A DNA stretch of 35,206 nt from Rhizobiales bacterium 64-17 (GCA_001899285.1 MKWA01000021.1:11101-46306), one strand, 5' to 3'; counted from the stretch's first letter, positions 1-9,465 are shown. The notes: generated from the letters alone by a model not told the origin. Program-made: numbers and translations.

Positions 1-1
1 A

Positions 2-1027
2 GGCAAGGGTATCACACTCACCCCGGAAGACCTGCGCATCGCCGAGAACGCCACGCTGATCCTGCCGCTGCATCAGGAACTCGACGCCATGCGCGAGTCC
101 GGGTCGGCGAAGATCGGCACTACCAAGCGCGGCATCGGCCCGGCCTATGAGGACAAGGTCGGCCGCCGCGCCATCCGCTTCATGGACCTTGCCGATCTGC
201 CGTCGCTGACGCCGAAGATCGAGCGACTGTTGGCGCATCACAATGCGCTGCGTCGTGGTCACGGCATGCCGGAGGTCGACTGCAAGGCGCTTTATAACGA
301 GCTTGCCGCGCTCGCGCCGCGCGTGCTGCCGTATATGGATTCGGTCTGGTCGCTGCTTGACGCGCGCCGCCGCGAAGGCAAGCGCATCCTGTTCGAGGGC
401 GCGCAGGGCGCGCTGCTCGATATCGATCACGGCACTTATCCCTACGTCACCTCGTCGAACACGGTGGCGGCGCAGGCCGCGACCGGATCGGGTCTCGGAC
501 CGAGCGCGATCGATTATGTCCTCGGCATCTGCAAGGCCTATACGACGCGCGTGGGCGAGGGGCCGTTCCCGACCGAACAGGACAACGAGACCGGCAAGCT
601 GCTCGGCACGCGCGGCCACGAGTTCGGCACCGTCACCGGCCGTCCTCGTCGTTGCGGCTGGTTCGATGCGGTGCTGGTGCGCCAGACGGTGCGCACCTCG
701 GGCATCGATGGCCTCGCTCTGACCAAGCTCGACATCCTCGACGGTTTCGACGAGATCAAGGTGTGCACCGGCTATCGTCTCGACGGCCGCGAAATCGACT
801 ATCTCCCTGCCGGCGAACTGGCGCAGGCGCGGGTCGAGCCGATCTACGAGACCATCGAAGGCTGGCGCGAACCGACCGCCAAGGCGCGGTCCTGGGCCGA
901 TCTGCCGGCGCAGGCCATCAAATATGTCCGCCGCGTCGAGGAACTGGTCGGCTGCCCCGTCGCTTTGCTCTCCACCAGCCCGGAGCGCGAGGACACGATC
1001 CTGGTGACCAACCCGTTCGAGGCGTAA
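2..1027 (+). CDS. purA: Adenylosuccinate synthase, 5'-truncated by window edge
   Basis: The enzyme joins IMP and aspartate using GTP to make adenylosuccinate, the first committed step of AMP synthesis, in the cytoplasm. The reading frame is open from base 2, so the start lies outside the window. The visible 341 residues are the C-terminal four fifths of a family about 430 long. Recognisable family segments are [57 protein letters not shown] and TKLDILDG; the GTP-binding TKLD and the IMP-loop residues are all present. The first ATG visible in frame, at 89, is internal. The next gene on the same strand starts about 100 bases downstream. This is an ordinary housekeeping gene and the call is very secure. 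Confidence 0.97.
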   Translation, partial: GKGITLTPEDLRIAENATLILPLHQELDAMRESGSAKIGTTKRGIGPAYEDKVGRRAIRFMDLADLPSLTPKIERLLAHHNALRRGHGMPEVDCKALYNELAALAPRVLPYMDSVWSLLDARRREGKRILFEGAQGALLDIDHGTYPYVTSSNTVAAQAATGSGLGPSAIDYVLGICKAYTTRVGEGPFPTEQDNETGKLLGTRGHEFGTVTGRPRRCGWFDAVLVRQTVRTSGIDGLALTKLDILDGFDEIKVCTGYRLDGREIDYLPAGELAQARVEPIYETIEGWREPTAKARSWADLPAQAIKYVRRVEELVGCPVALLSTSPEREDTILVTNPFEA

Positions 1028-1130
1028 CGGATTGCGCGTCCAGCCCCGGAATTTGCGATAAAAATCGACAAACATCGCCAGAAGCAGCAAAGAATCGACG
1101 TATTGTGCCTGTGTAGCGACCCGGAGTGAG

Positions 1131-2471
1131 ATGGCCGATTATTACCCCCTCCTGTCCCGCGCGGTCGCCGGTCTGACCAACAACACCGGCGAGGTTCGGC
1201 GTGCTCTTTACGAGCGCGCCCGGACGGCGCTGGTCAATCAACTGCGCAACAGCGATCCGCCGTTGTCGGAAGCCGACATCACGCGCGAGCGTCTGGCGCT
1301 GGAGGAGGCTGTTCGGCGCATTGAGGCTGAGACCTCCGCCGCGGCCGAAGCTCCGGCGGTGCCGGCATCGGACGTCACAGCGAAGGACGAGCAGCCGCAA
1401 CAGGCAGAGGACGCGACCGCGCCAGAGGAGAAGGACCGGGGCGGCGATCAAGCCAGCGATCGGGAATTGCCGCCGCCGCCACCTCCGCCGGCGAGTATTC
1501 GCGAGGTTCTCGGCCGGGCCGGATCGCTCGGTGAGGCGAGCGCCAAATCGGCGCGCGAGGCGCGCGAGACCTCCGGCGAACTCGGGGGCTCGGCGGACGT
1601 TTCGTCCGATACCGATGCCGCCACCGCCGAACCTGAGAAGACGGTGATCGGCGATGCGCCGCCACCACCTTATCCGGAGGAGCCGGCCTATCGCCCGGCG
1701 CGCAATTATCGCGGATTGGCAAGGCTCGCCATAATTTTGCTGATCCCGCTGGTTCTGGCTTCGCTCGGTTACTGGCAGCGAGATCGCATCAACGCACTAT
1801 TTAAATCCTCGCAGCCGGCGCAGACGACGACTACCCAGCCGCCGGCGACGGCGAACGGCAAGCCGAAGATTTCCGATCGCGTGTCGCCCGGCCCGCAGGA
1901 TCAGAAGCCGAGTGCCGCGCCGGCCACCGATGTTGCGCAGAAGGCGATCCTCTATGAAGAGGATCCCGACGATCCGCAGGGCAAGCGCTATATAGGGTCG
2001 GTGCTGTGGCGCACGGAAACGGTGTCGCCCGGACCGGGGCTGGCGCCAGAACTTGCGATCCGTGCCGACGTCGATGTGCCGGAACGGCGCATGAAGATGA
2101 CGATGTCGCTCCGCCGGAATGCTGACAAGGCTCTCCCGGCAAGCCACACGCTGGAAATCGTCTTCAACGTGCCTGCGGATTTTGCCGGTGGCGGCGTCGC
2201 CAATGTGCCTGGCGTGTTGATGAAGTCCGGCGAGCAGACGCGCGGCACGCCGCTGGCGGGCCTCACGGTCAAGGTCACCGCGGGTTACTTTCTCGTCGGT
2301 CTGTCGGCGACAGAAGCCGAGTTGCAGCGCAATCTGCAACTGCTCCGGGAGCGGCCGTGGTTCGACATTCCGGTCGTTTATAATGACGGCAAGCGCGCCA
2401 TTCTCGGTGTCGAGAAAGGCCCGGCTGGTGAGCGTGTGTTTGAGGACGCGCTGCGTGCCTGGGGGCAATGA
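1131..2471 (+). CDS. Proline/alanine-rich single-pass membrane protein of unknown function
   Basis: The 446-residue protein has no catalytic motif I recognise. Residues 1-70 look helical and charged. Residues 70-190 are low-complexity, rich in Ala, Glu and Pro, with a run of eight prolines after ELP. One hydrophobic segment near residues 196-215 (LARLAIILLIPLVLASLGYW) should cross the membrane. The remaining 230 residues begin with a Thr/Pro/Lys-rich linker and then look like a folded domain. That arrangement suggests a cytoplasmic N-terminus and a periplasmic C-terminal domain; this is inference. It follows purA on the same strand and ends just before a bidirectional terminator. Genes of this kind are common beside purA in Bradyrhizobium relatives, which is recollection and was not checked. 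Function unknown. Confidence 0.85.
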   Translation: MADYYPLLSRAVAGLTNNTGEVRRALYERARTALVNQLRNSDPPLSEADITRERLALEEAVRRIEAETSAAAEAPAVPASDVTAKDEQPQQAEDATAPEEKDRGGDQASDRELPPPPPPPASIREVLGRAGSLGEASAKSAREARETSGELGGSADVSSDTDAATAEPEKTVIGDAPPPPYPEEPAYRPARNYRGLARLAIILLIPLVLASLGYWQRDRINALFKSSQPAQTTTTQPPATANGKPKISDRVSPGPQDQKPSAAPATDVAQKAILYEEDPDDPQGKRYIGSVLWRTETVSPGPGLAPELAIRADVDVPERRMKMTMSLRRNADKALPASHTLEIVFNVPADFAGGGVANVPGVLMKSGEQTRGTPLAGLTVKVTAGYFLVGLSATEAELQRNLQLLRERPWFDIPVVYNDGKRAILGVEKGPAGERVFEDALRAWGQ

Positions 2472-2495
2472 CGCGATTGCTACGATAGAAAACAA

Positions 2496-2530
2496 AAACG
2501 GCGCGGGTCCAACCCGCGCCGTTTGCTTTT
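2496..2530. terminator. Bidirectional intrinsic terminator between the membrane protein gene and rpoH
   Basis: A perfect 13-bp inverted repeat (2496-2508 and 2512-2524, AAACGGCGCGGGT arm) has a 3-base loop. It is flanked by an A-rich stretch on the left and by GCTTTT on the right. It lies between two converging genes, so it can end transcription from both sides. Confidence 0.9.
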
Positions 2531-2546
2531 CGACTAAGCCGATAAC

Positions 2547-3458
2547 TCAGTGCGCGGCGAGGGCTGCCGGCTCGGCTGGCGGCTTCTCCATCGCCGCGAC
2601 CCCGGTCTTCACCGCGGCCTGCACCTTCTCGAACGCCCGCACCTCGATCTGACGTACGCGCTCGCGCGACACGCCGAACTCGGCCGCCAGTTCCTCGAGC
2701 GTGATCGGATCGTCGGCGAGGCGGCGCGCCTCGAAGATGCGCCGTTCACGATCGTTGAGCACGCCGAGCGCCTTGGTCAGTGCCTTGTGGCGGTTGTCGA
2801 GTTCTTCGCTCTCGGCGAGAATGCGTTCCTGACTGGGCGCATCGTCGACCAGCCAATCCTGCCACTCGCCGCTGTCGCCTTCCTCGCGGATCGGGGCGTT
2901 GAGCGACGCGTCACCGCCGAGCCGGCGGTTCATGTCGACGACGTCCTTCTCCGTCACGCCGAGACGCTTGGCGATCAGCGACACCTGATCGGGGCGCAGA
3001 TCACCTTCGTCGAGCGCGGAGATTTTGCTCTTCGCCTTGCGCAGGTTGAAGAACAGCTTCTTCTGGTTCGCGGTCGTGCCCATCTTCACGAGCGACCACG
3101 AGCGCAGGATGTATTCTTGTATCGCCGCCTTGATCCACCACATGGCATAGGTGGCAAGGCGGAAGCCCTTCTCGGGCTCGAACCGCTTCACCGCCTGCAT
3201 CAGACCGACATTGCCTTCCGACACGACCTCGGAGATCGGCAGGCCATAGCCGCGATAGCCCATGGCGATCTTCGCCACGAGCCGCAGATGGCTGGTCACC
3301 AGCCTGTGCGCGGCATCCCGATCGCCATGCTCACGCCAGCTCTTGGCGAGCATGTACTCCTCCTGCGGCTCCAGCATCGGAAACCGGCGGATTTCGTCGA
3401 GATAGTGCGACAGACCGGATTCGGCTTTGAGAGCCGGAATAACGGCATTACGGGCCAT
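2547..3458 (-). CDS. rpoH: RNA polymerase heat-shock sigma factor sigma-32
   Basis: This is the alternative sigma factor that directs RNA polymerase to heat-shock promoters. At 303 residues it has the usual family length. The RpoH-box segment QKKLFFNLR is at residues 132-140. Region 2 is seen in the stretch EVVSEGNVGLMQAVKRFEPEKGFRLATYAMWWIK, given here only as a landmark around residues 77-110. Region 4.2 ends in a helix-turn-helix with GVSRERVRQIE. The start at 3458 is preceded by a strong AGGAGG about 10 bases upstream. It lies downstream of rluD on the same strand across a 217-base gap that presumably carries its promoter; I could not assign a convincing -35/-10 pair there. Alphaproteobacteria often have several rpoH copies, so this may be one of two or three. 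Confidence 0.96.
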   Translation of the reverse strand: MARNAVIPALKAESGLSHYLDEIRRFPMLEPQEEYMLAKSWREHGDRDAAHRLVTSHLRLVAKIAMGYRGYGLPISEVVSEGNVGLMQAVKRFEPEKGFRLATYAMWWIKAAIQEYILRSWSLVKMGTTANQKKLFFNLRKAKSKISALDEGDLRPDQVSLIAKRLGVTEKDVVDMNRRLGGDASLNAPIREEGDSGEWQDWLVDDAPSQERILAESEELDNRHKALTKALGVLNDRERRIFEARRLADDPITLEELAAEFGVSRERVRQIEVRAFEKVQAAVKTGVAAMEKPPAEPAALAAH

Positions 3459-3675
3459 GGATGACGCCCTCCTGTATTTGCCCCCGGATCATTCCGGCAG
3501 GCGGCAGATGCCGGCGCTCCTGGAGCCGTCGGCGTCCGATATTGCGGCTGCGAAATCGCAATCGCACTTGCAGCATATCGAACATCCGCGCCCAAAAGAA
3601 GGTTCCGCGGCGTCAAGTCGCTGTGATCCTGTCTGGGCGATGCGCCGGACGAGGTTTTTGGCTGTTTCGGCGGAT

Positions 3676-4701
3676 TCAGGCAGGTTTTACGACCGGAGCA
3701 CCAAGTCCCATGCGTAAACGAGCGATATCCGCCGGTAGTTCCGAATGGAACTCCAGGGATTCGCCCGTGGTCGGATGATCGAAGCCCAGCACATATGCAT
3801 GGAGCGCCTGTCTTCCAAGGGCCTCGAGCCCGATTCTCGCCGGCTCCGGCAGGCGCGCGACCTTGGTCTTGAACCCGGTCGCGTAGGTTTCGTCGCCCAT
3901 GATCGGGTGGCCGATATGGGCGAGGTGGACGCGGATCTGGTGCGTGCGGCCGGTTTCCAGCCGGCATTCGAGCAACGAGGCCACCGGTCGATTGCCGGCA
4001 TCGACATAGCGCTCCAGCACCCGCCAATGGGTCACGGCCTCGCGGCCGTCCTTGCGGATCGCCTGGCGCTCGCGGGCATGGGCATGCCGACCGATCGGCG
4101 CGTCGACCGTACCGCTCGGCAGCTTGGGTGCGCCCCAGACCAGGGCCAGATAGGCGCGGTAGGCACGGCCATCGCTCTTGTCGGCGAATTGCGCCGCGAG
4201 TTTACGGTGCGCGCGGTCGGTCTTCGCCGCTACCATCAGACCGCTGGTGTCCTTGTCGAGACGATGGACGATGCCCGGCCGCTTGACGCCGCCGATGCCT
4301 GACAGTGATGCGCCGCAATGGGCGATCAGCGCATTGACCAGCGTGCCGGTCTGATGACCGGCGGCGGGATGCACGACGAGGCCCGGCGGCTTGTCGATGA
4401 CGATCACCTGATCGTCCTCGAACACGACGTTGAGCGGAATCGCTTCGCCCTGCGGCACGGCGTCTTCGGCGGGCGGAATGGCGACCGTGACTTTTTGCCC
4501 GGAATTGACGCGATGGCTCGGATCGCGGATCGTGCGGCCATCGATCGAGACGTCGCCGGTTTCGATCAGTGTCTTCAGGCGGGAGCGCGACAAACCTTCC
4601 GGCCCGGCGCCGAGCAGACCGGCCAGCACGCGGTCGAGCCGGCCGCCGGAATCGCTGGCGCCGATCTCCACTTCTACGGTATCAGCCGTTTCTTCGGCCA
4701 T
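3676..4701 (-). CDS. rluD: RluA/RluD-family 23S rRNA pseudouridine synthase
   Basis: The enzyme isomerises specific uridines to pseudouridine in rRNA; the RluD subgroup acts on helix 69 of 23S rRNA. An S4-like RNA-binding domain covers roughly residues 18-75 (RLDRVLA, SRSRLKTLIETGDVSIDG). The synthase domain carries the signature HRLDKDTSG at residues 146-154, with catalytic Asp149, and the downstream RTHQIRVHLAHIGHPI motif. Length (341) fits the family. The gene is divergent from the small membrane protein at 4736 with only 34 bases between starts. Assignment to RluD over RluC/RluA rests on the S4 domain and the signature, so the exact target uridines are inferred. Confidence 0.9.
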   Translation of the reverse strand: MAEETADTVEVEIGASDSGGRLDRVLAGLLGAGPEGLSRSRLKTLIETGDVSIDGRTIRDPSHRVNSGQKVTVAIPPAEDAVPQGEAIPLNVVFEDDQVIVIDKPPGLVVHPAAGHQTGTLVNALIAHCGASLSGIGGVKRPGIVHRLDKDTSGLMVAAKTDRAHRKLAAQFADKSDGRAYRAYLALVWGAPKLPSGTVDAPIGRHAHARERQAIRKDGREAVTHWRVLERYVDAGNRPVASLLECRLETGRTHQIRVHLAHIGHPIMGDETYATGFKTKVARLPEPARIGLEALGRQALHAYVLGFDHPTTGESLEFHSELPADIARLRMGLGAPVVKPA

Positions 4702-4735
4702 TAGAATTCGACCATCGGAACAAGATCAGACGACT

Positions 4736-5104
4736 ATGAGCAAAACCGAGCCGCGCAACGACGACGACGAGAAACCCCTTGATCCCGCGGCGGCGCGGAT
4801 CGTCGCCAAGGTGCGGATGCTGATGCTGATCGCCGGCGCGACCATGATGATCGGCATCGGCGCCATCTTCGCCGTCATCGGCTATCGCGTTTTTCGCAGC
4901 GAGGGAAGTGCGCCGGCTCCGGCGGCGGTCTCCGTCAATGACGTCAACGCGGCGCTGCCGCGCGGCGCCAGGGTGATCGCCGTGGCGATGAACGCCGACC
5001 GGCTCGCCGTCTCCATCGAGGTGGCGGGCGCGACCGAGGTGCGGCTGTTTGAACTCGGCACGCTGCGGCCGGCGGGCCGGTTGCGCCTCACCAGCGAGCC
5101 TTGA
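4736..5104 (+). CDS. Small single-pass membrane protein of unknown function
   Basis: The 122-residue protein has an acidic N-terminus (KTEPRNDDDEKPLDP), one strong transmembrane segment near residues 27-51 (LMLIAGATMMIGIGAIFAVIGY) and a C-terminal domain of about 65 residues outside the membrane. The open frame extends upstream to 4430, but that part is antisense to rluD. The ATG at 4736 is 34 bases from the rluD start and gives a normal short membrane protein. Similar small proteins sit beside rluD in other Alphaproteobacteria, possibly annotated as DUF6476; that is recollection only. No function can be given. Confidence 0.75.
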   Translation: MSKTEPRNDDDEKPLDPAAARIVAKVRMLMLIAGATMMIGIGAIFAVIGYRVFRSEGSAPAPAAVSVNDVNAALPRGARVIAVAMNADRLAVSIEVAGATEVRLFELGTLRPAGRLRLTSEP

Positions 5105-5223
5105 ATCACCCGTGATCCACGCCGTCTGAGCACAAGGTTCAGGCATATTGCCGCGCTTTTCCCACTCCGGCGCGGGTGTTACTTTCCGCCTCAAATCATG
5201 ATGGCCGGTTCAGGAGATTCTTG

Positions 5224-6873
5224 ATGGCGAAGACGCCAGGCAAAACCACCCGCAAAAAAACCGATGCCGCGGCGCCAGTGGCGGCGCCGGCAGCCCCTGC
5301 GGCCGCGCTCAACGACGATCCCGCGACCTCCGGTGAGATCGTCGTCGGCAAAAGCGGAAAATACGAAAAGCTCGAACTGCGCTTTGGCAACCGCCACGGC
5401 CTCGTGACCGGCGCGACCGGCACCGGCAAGACCGTCACCTTGCAGGTCATGGCCGAGGGTTTCGCCAAGGCCGGCGTTCCGGTGTTTGCGGCCGACATCA
5501 AGGGCGATCTGTCCGGCATCTCCGCCGCGGGCGAGGCCAAGGACGCCTTCGTCAAACGTGCGCAAGACATGGGGCTGACCTATCAGCCCGACCAGTTCAC
5601 CACCGTATTCTGGGATCTGTTCGGCGAGGAAGGTCATCCAATCCGCGCGACCATCTCCGAGGTCGGACCGTTGCTGCTGGCGCGGTTGCTGCAACTCAAC
5701 GACACGCAGGAAGGCGTGCTCAACATCGCGTTCCGTGTCGCCGACGAGCAGGGACTGGCTCTGCTCGATCTCAAAGACTTGCGCGCGATGCTCGGCTTCA
5801 TTGCCGACAACGCGGCCGACTTGCAGAAGACATACGGCAATGTTTCGCCGGCAACGGTTGGCACCATCCAGCGGCAACTGCTGGTGCTAGAGAACCAGGG
5901 CGCCAAAAATTTCTTCAGCGAGCCGGCGTTCGACATCAACGACTTCATGCGCAAGGATCGCGACGGTCGCGGTATCGTCAACATCCTCGCGGCCGACAAG
6001 CTGATCAACAATCCGCGGCTCTATGCGACGTTTCTGTTGTGGATGCTCTCCGAATTGTTCGAGAAGCTGCCGGAGGCGGGCGACCTCGACAAGCCGAAGC
6101 TGGTGTTCTTCTTCGACGAGGCGCATCTGTTGTTCAACGATGCGCCGAAGCCGTTGCTGGAGAAGATCGAGCAGGTGGTGCGGCTCATTCGCTCCAAGGC
6201 GGTCGGCGTCTATTTCGTCACGCAAAATCCGCTCGACGTGCCGGACACCGTGCTGGCACAGCTCGGCAACCGCGTGCAGCACGCGCTGCGCGCGTTCACG
6301 CCGCGCGACCAGAAGGCGGTGAAGGCGGCGGCCGACACGTTCCGTCCGAACAAGGATCTCGACACCGCGCAGGTGATCACCGAACTCGGCAAGGGCGAGG
6401 CGCTGGTGTCGTTCCTCGAGGGCAATGGCGTGCCGTCGATGGTCGAGCGCACCATGATCCGTCCGCCGTCGGCGCGGCTCGGCGTTATCACACCGGCCGA
6501 GCGGCAGGCGGCGATCGCGGCGAGCCCGTTCAAGGGTAAATACGACACCGCAGTTGATTCCGAATCTGCTTATGAGATGTTGCAGAAGCGCACCCAGCAG
6601 ACCGCGGCGCCGCCCGGCGAAGCGGCAGGCGAGGGTGGCTTCCTGAGCAAAGTGGGTGGCGCGCTCGGTTCCATCTTCGGCACCAGCCGCCCGCGCGGCG
6701 AAAGGTTGAGCACCGGACAACTCGTTACCCGCGAGATCACCCGCTCGATCACCACGCGCGTCGGCGGCAAGATCGCTGCCGACGTCGCGTCTTCGGTGCT
6801 GGGCAAATCGCTCGGCGGCACGGTGGGCCGCGCGATCGTGCGCGGCGCGCTCGGCGGCATTCTGCGGCGCTGA
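5224..6873 (+). CDS. HerA-like P-loop ATPase (DUF853 family)
   Basis: This is a cytoplasmic ATPase of the HerA/FtsK superfamily. The 549-residue protein has a Lys/Ala-rich N-terminal tail (residues 1-32), then a Walker A GATGTGKT at 63-70. The Walker B strand, with [12 protein letters not shown], is near residues 290-302. A later [25 protein letters not shown] stretch is typical of the DUF853 C-terminal domain. The C-terminal 100 residues are Gly/Ala/Arg-rich. The ATG at 5224 has GGAG a few bases upstream; an in-frame ATG at 5176 is less likely. HerA proper works with the NurA nuclease in archaeal end resection, but no nurA is adjacent and the role of DUF853 proteins in bacteria is not established. 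It stands alone as the last core protein gene before the tRNA. Confidence 0.9.
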   Translation: MAKTPGKTTRKKTDAAAPVAAPAAPAAALNDDPATSGEIVVGKSGKYEKLELRFGNRHGLVTGATGTGKTVTLQVMAEGFAKAGVPVFAADIKGDLSGISAAGEAKDAFVKRAQDMGLTYQPDQFTTVFWDLFGEEGHPIRATISEVGPLLLARLLQLNDTQEGVLNIAFRVADEQGLALLDLKDLRAMLGFIADNAADLQKTYGNVSPATVGTIQRQLLVLENQGAKNFFSEPAFDINDFMRKDRDGRGIVNILAADKLINNPRLYATFLLWMLSELFEKLPEAGDLDKPKLVFFFDEAHLLFNDAPKPLLEKIEQVVRLIRSKAVGVYFVTQNPLDVPDTVLAQLGNRVQHALRAFTPRDQKAVKAAADTFRPNKDLDTAQVITELGKGEALVSFLEGNGVPSMVERTMIRPPSARLGVITPAERQAAIAASPFKGKYDTAVDSESAYEMLQKRTQQTAAPPGEAAGEGGFLSKVGGALGSIFGTSRPRGERLSTGQLVTREITRSITTRVGGKIAADVASSVLGKSLGGTVGRAIVRGALGGILRR

Positions 6874-6952
6874 TCCCGCGCGGTGGCGGGAAGATGCGGG
6901 GGTGGGAACGCGCTTGCGCCCCCGCCGGAACACGGCTATTTCAGGCCCCGAC

Positions 6953-7027
6953 GCTCCCTTCGTCTAGCGGTTAGGACGCGGCCCTCTCAAGGCTGAAACA
7001 GGGGTTCGATTCCCCTAGGGAGCGCCA
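6953..7027 (+). tRNA. tRNA-Glu (anticodon CTC)
   Basis: A full cloverleaf can be folded by eye. The acceptor stem is GCTCCCT/AGGGAGC and the D arm is GTCT-AGCGGTTA-GGAC. The anticodon stem CGGCC/GGCTG holds loop CTCTCAA, with anticodon CTC at positions 34-36. The T arm is AGGGG-TTCGATT-CCCCT and a CCA end is encoded. CTC reads the GAG codon. The gene marks the boundary between core genes on the left and accessory genes on the right. Confidence 0.96.
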
Positions 7028-7231
7028 GTAAAATCAATGACTTAAGCGCCGTCGGCGAACCTCATCAGATAACCATCCATCAGCGCCCTTGAACGTTGGC
7101 GGCTCTTTTTGGCTGACGACCTCACGCTCTGGCTTCACTCGGCGTGAGCGACGCCGCGCAAACGATCTACAGATCTACAAACTGCGTGGCTACGATACGT
7201 TCAGGCGCGCGAAGTTTCTTGGCGTGCAAGA

Positions 7232-7600
7232 TCAGGTCGTTGCGTAAAGCAATGTGGTGCAGCCTGTGGCCGCAACGGCAAAGGCGATCAGCGCGCCGCG
7301 TCCGTTGACGAAGGCGTCGGGAAAATTCGTCAGGATCAGCGGGGCGGCGAGGGTTCCGGCGCCCGCGGCGATCACCAGAACCGCGAACGGCAGGCTCGAC
7401 CAGGCGATGATGATGCCGCCGCCGACGGCGGCGGCCACCACCAGAGCTGTAAACACCATCAACATATTGCCCATCACGCCGCTGAGGGCGGCGCCGCGAT
7501 GCTCAGCCGGAAAGTGTCCGCTCAACGACAGGACATAAAGTGCCGCCGTCAGCAAAAGCGCGGCAAAGGGGAGTGCCATCAGCGCATGGAGTGCCGTCAT
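7232..7600 (-). CDS. Small integral membrane protein of unknown function
   Basis: The 122-residue protein is almost entirely hydrophobic, with four likely transmembrane helices: near residues 5-25, 40-62, 64-85 and about 100-120. The ATG at 7600 is chosen because AAGAGGAG lies just upstream; a longer frame to 7702 would add a basic 34-residue tail with no sign of being coding. It points leftward, away from the PanB-like gene, so the 150 bases to its right may hold two divergent promoters. No family recognised. Confidence 0.7.
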   Translation of the reverse strand: MTALHALMALPFAALLLTAALYVLSLSGHFPAEHRGAALSGVMGNMLMVFTALVVAAAVGGGIIIAWSSLPFAVLVIAAGAGTLAAPLILTNFPDAFVNGRGALIAFAVAATGCTTLLYATT

Positions 7601-7698
7601 GCCGCTCCTCTTGCCATGTTTGCCGCCATGCTTGCGCGCGTCATTCTGTTGCGACGTCCGGCGACTTGACCGGCCGCAACCGCTCCGTAACATACGAC

Positions 7699-7708
7699 AC
7701 ATATATCA
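7699..7708. promoter_or_regulatory. Near copy of the TGATATATCA operator upstream of the PanB-like gene
   Basis: ACATATATCA matches 8 of the 10 bases of the perfect palindrome found at 11279 and 16128. It ends 46 bases before the start codon at 7755. The binding protein is unknown; a GntR/FCD regulator from this window is the natural candidate. Weaker than the two perfect sites. Confidence 0.35.
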
Positions 7709-7754
7709 GCCGCCGGCAACCGGGGGCATAGCGATTTGCCGCGGAGATCAACCA

Positions 7755-8708
7755 ATGGCCAAGACCAACAAGCCGGCCGCCGCCCAGGCGGCGGCCCCGA
7801 AGGGCAAGGTTGCTGCCAAGGCGGCAGCGGAAACGCCTGCGGCGCCGGCGAAGCGCGAGAAGCGCACCATCACGGAAATCCGCGAGTCGAAGCAGACCGG
7901 CGAGAAGATGTGCTACATGTCGGTGCCGGACTATACCTCCGCGCAATGGGCGGAGATGGCCGGGGTCGATGTCGCCGTGCTCGGCGACAGCCTGGCGATG
8001 ATCGCCCACGGCCACCGCAATACCGTCCCCGCCACCATGGATATGATGGTGATGCACGGCCAGGCGGTGCGGCGCGGCGCGCCCAATACCTTCGTGCTCG
8101 GTTGCATGCCGTATCAGAGCTACAACACGGTCGATCGCGCGCTGGTGAACGCGACGCGCTTCATGCAGGAATCGCTGTGCGATGCGGTGAAGCCGCAGGG
8201 CGGCAAATCGCAGGCGCATATCCTCAAGGCGCTGGTCGATTCCGGTATTCCGACCGCATCGCATATCGGCCTCACCCCGCACACCATCGCCATGTTCGGC
8301 GGCTTCAAGATTCAGGGTAGGACCGCCGACGCAGCCATGAAGATTCTCGAGGATGCCCTCGCGATCGAGGATGCCGGCTGTTTCATGCTGGAATTCGAGG
8401 CGGTGCCGGCCAAGATCGCCAAGCTCATTTCCGAGCAGTTGACCATCCCCACCATCGGCATCGGCGCCGGCGCGGGCACGGACGGGCAGATCCTGCTCTG
8501 CTACGACTTGCTCGGCGTGTTCACCGATTTCAAGCCGAAATTCACCAAGCGGTTCGCCAAGCTCACCGAGGTCGCGGTCGACGGCATCAAGCAGTACGTC
8601 AGGGAAGTGAAGGAGGGGGTTTTCCCCGACGACGATCATTCCTATGGCGTCAATGAAGCCGAATATGAGAAATTTGAAGCCATGGTACGCAAACGCAGGC
8701 AGATCTGA
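7755..8708 (+). CDS. Divergent PanB-like (ketopantoate hydroxymethyltransferase family) protein
   Basis: True PanB transfers a methylene-THF-derived hydroxymethyl group onto alpha-ketoisovalerate in pantothenate synthesis. This 317-residue protein has a Lys/Ala-rich extension of about 40 residues and then the PanB fold. Landmarks are LGDSLAM (Asp78 equals metal-binding Asp45 of the E. coli enzyme), SHIGLTPHTI, FGGFKIQGRT, a Glu215 equal to catalytic Glu181, and IGIGAGAGTDGQIL. Two of the three usual metal ligands are changed: E. coli Asp84 (ADLPF) is Cys117 (GCMPY), and Glu114 (VKIEGG) is Gln148 (VKPQGG). The following GntR gene starts one base after the stop codon. The altered site and the regulator link suggest a paralogue with another substrate, not the housekeeping PanB. 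Fold assignment secure; activity unknown. Confidence 0.85.
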   Translation: MAKTNKPAAAQAAAPKGKVAAKAAAETPAAPAKREKRTITEIRESKQTGEKMCYMSVPDYTSAQWAEMAGVDVAVLGDSLAMIAHGHRNTVPATMDMMVMHGQAVRRGAPNTFVLGCMPYQSYNTVDRALVNATRFMQESLCDAVKPQGGKSQAHILKALVDSGIPTASHIGLTPHTIAMFGGFKIQGRTADAAMKILEDALAIEDAGCFMLEFEAVPAKIAKLISEQLTIPTIGIGAGAGTDGQILLCYDLLGVFTDFKPKFTKRFAKLTEVAVDGIKQYVREVKEGVFPDDDHSYGVNEAEYEKFEAMVRKRRQI

Positions 8709-8709
8709 C

Positions 8710-9465
8710 ATGCGCCGTGGTGAACGACAGCTTTCAGCGGCAACGGCGGCGCGGCGCCGGCAGACCACGCGACCGGTGGCCAAAGCCGCGAAACGGCCCG
8801 CCAAGCGGTCCATCGACGAGGGTGTCGCCGCGGAACCGCTGACCGAGCAGGCGTTCCGCGCGATCGAGGAAGCCATCGTCACGCTGAAGCTCAAGCCCGG
8901 CGCGGTGCTGTCCGAACAGGCGCTGTCGGCCTCGACCGGCTTCGGCCGCACGCCGATCCGCGAAGCCCTGCAACGCCTCGCGCGTCAGGGCTTGGTGACG
9001 ATCCTGCCGCGCAAGGGCATCCTGGTGGCCGATCTCAATCCGCGCAATCAGTTGCTGCTGATGGAGGTGCGCCGCGAGATCGAGCGGTTGTTGAGCCGGG
9101 CTGGCGCCGAACGCGCGACGCCGGAGCAGCGGACGCAACTCGAAAGCATCGCCCGCGGGATGGATGCCGCGGCGGCGAGCAATGACGATATCTCCTTCAT
9201 GCGACTCGATCGCGAAATGAACGCGCTGATGCTCGATGCCGCGCATAACGAATACGCGGCGCGCTCGGCCAAACTGTTCCAGGGGTTGGCGCGCCGTTAC
9301 TGGTACATGCACTACCGCGTCGCCGCCGATCTGCCGCTGTGCGCGCGATTGCATGCGGCGCAGGCGCGCGCGATTGCCAAGGGCAATCCCGCGGCGGCCG
9401 CGGCGGCCAGCGACAAGCTGATGGACTACGTCGAGACTTTCACCCGCACGACCGTATCCGTGTGA
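8710..9465 (+). CDS. GntR-family transcriptional regulator, FCD type
   Basis: This is a DNA-binding regulator expected to respond to a small organic acid. The 251-residue protein has a basic Arg/Lys/Ala-rich tail (1-40). An N-terminal winged helix (about 42-108) contains the family recognition motif GRTPIREALQRLARQGLV, and an all-helical FCD ligand domain follows. The ATG at 8710 is separated from the stop codon of the PanB-like gene by one base, so the two are translationally coupled and the regulator probably controls that gene. A longer in-frame start at 8644 would lie inside the PanB-like gene. Ligand unknown. Confidence 0.88.
   Translation: MRRGERQLSAATAARRRQTTRPVAKAAKRPAKRSIDEGVAAEPLTEQAFRAIEEAIVTLKLKPGAVLSEQALSASTGFGRTPIREALQRLARQGLVTILPRKGILVADLNPRNQLLLMEVRREIERLLSRAGAERATPEQRTQLESIARGMDAAAASNDDISFMRLDREMNALMLDAAHNEYAARSAKLFQGLARRYWYMHYRVAADLPLCARLHAAQARAIAKGNPAAAAAASDKLMDYVETFTRTTVSV

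Noticed and set aside
7641-8951. 436-codon open frame on the - strand.
   Set aside because: Antisense to the PanB-like gene and the following regulator; His/Arg-rich shadow composition.
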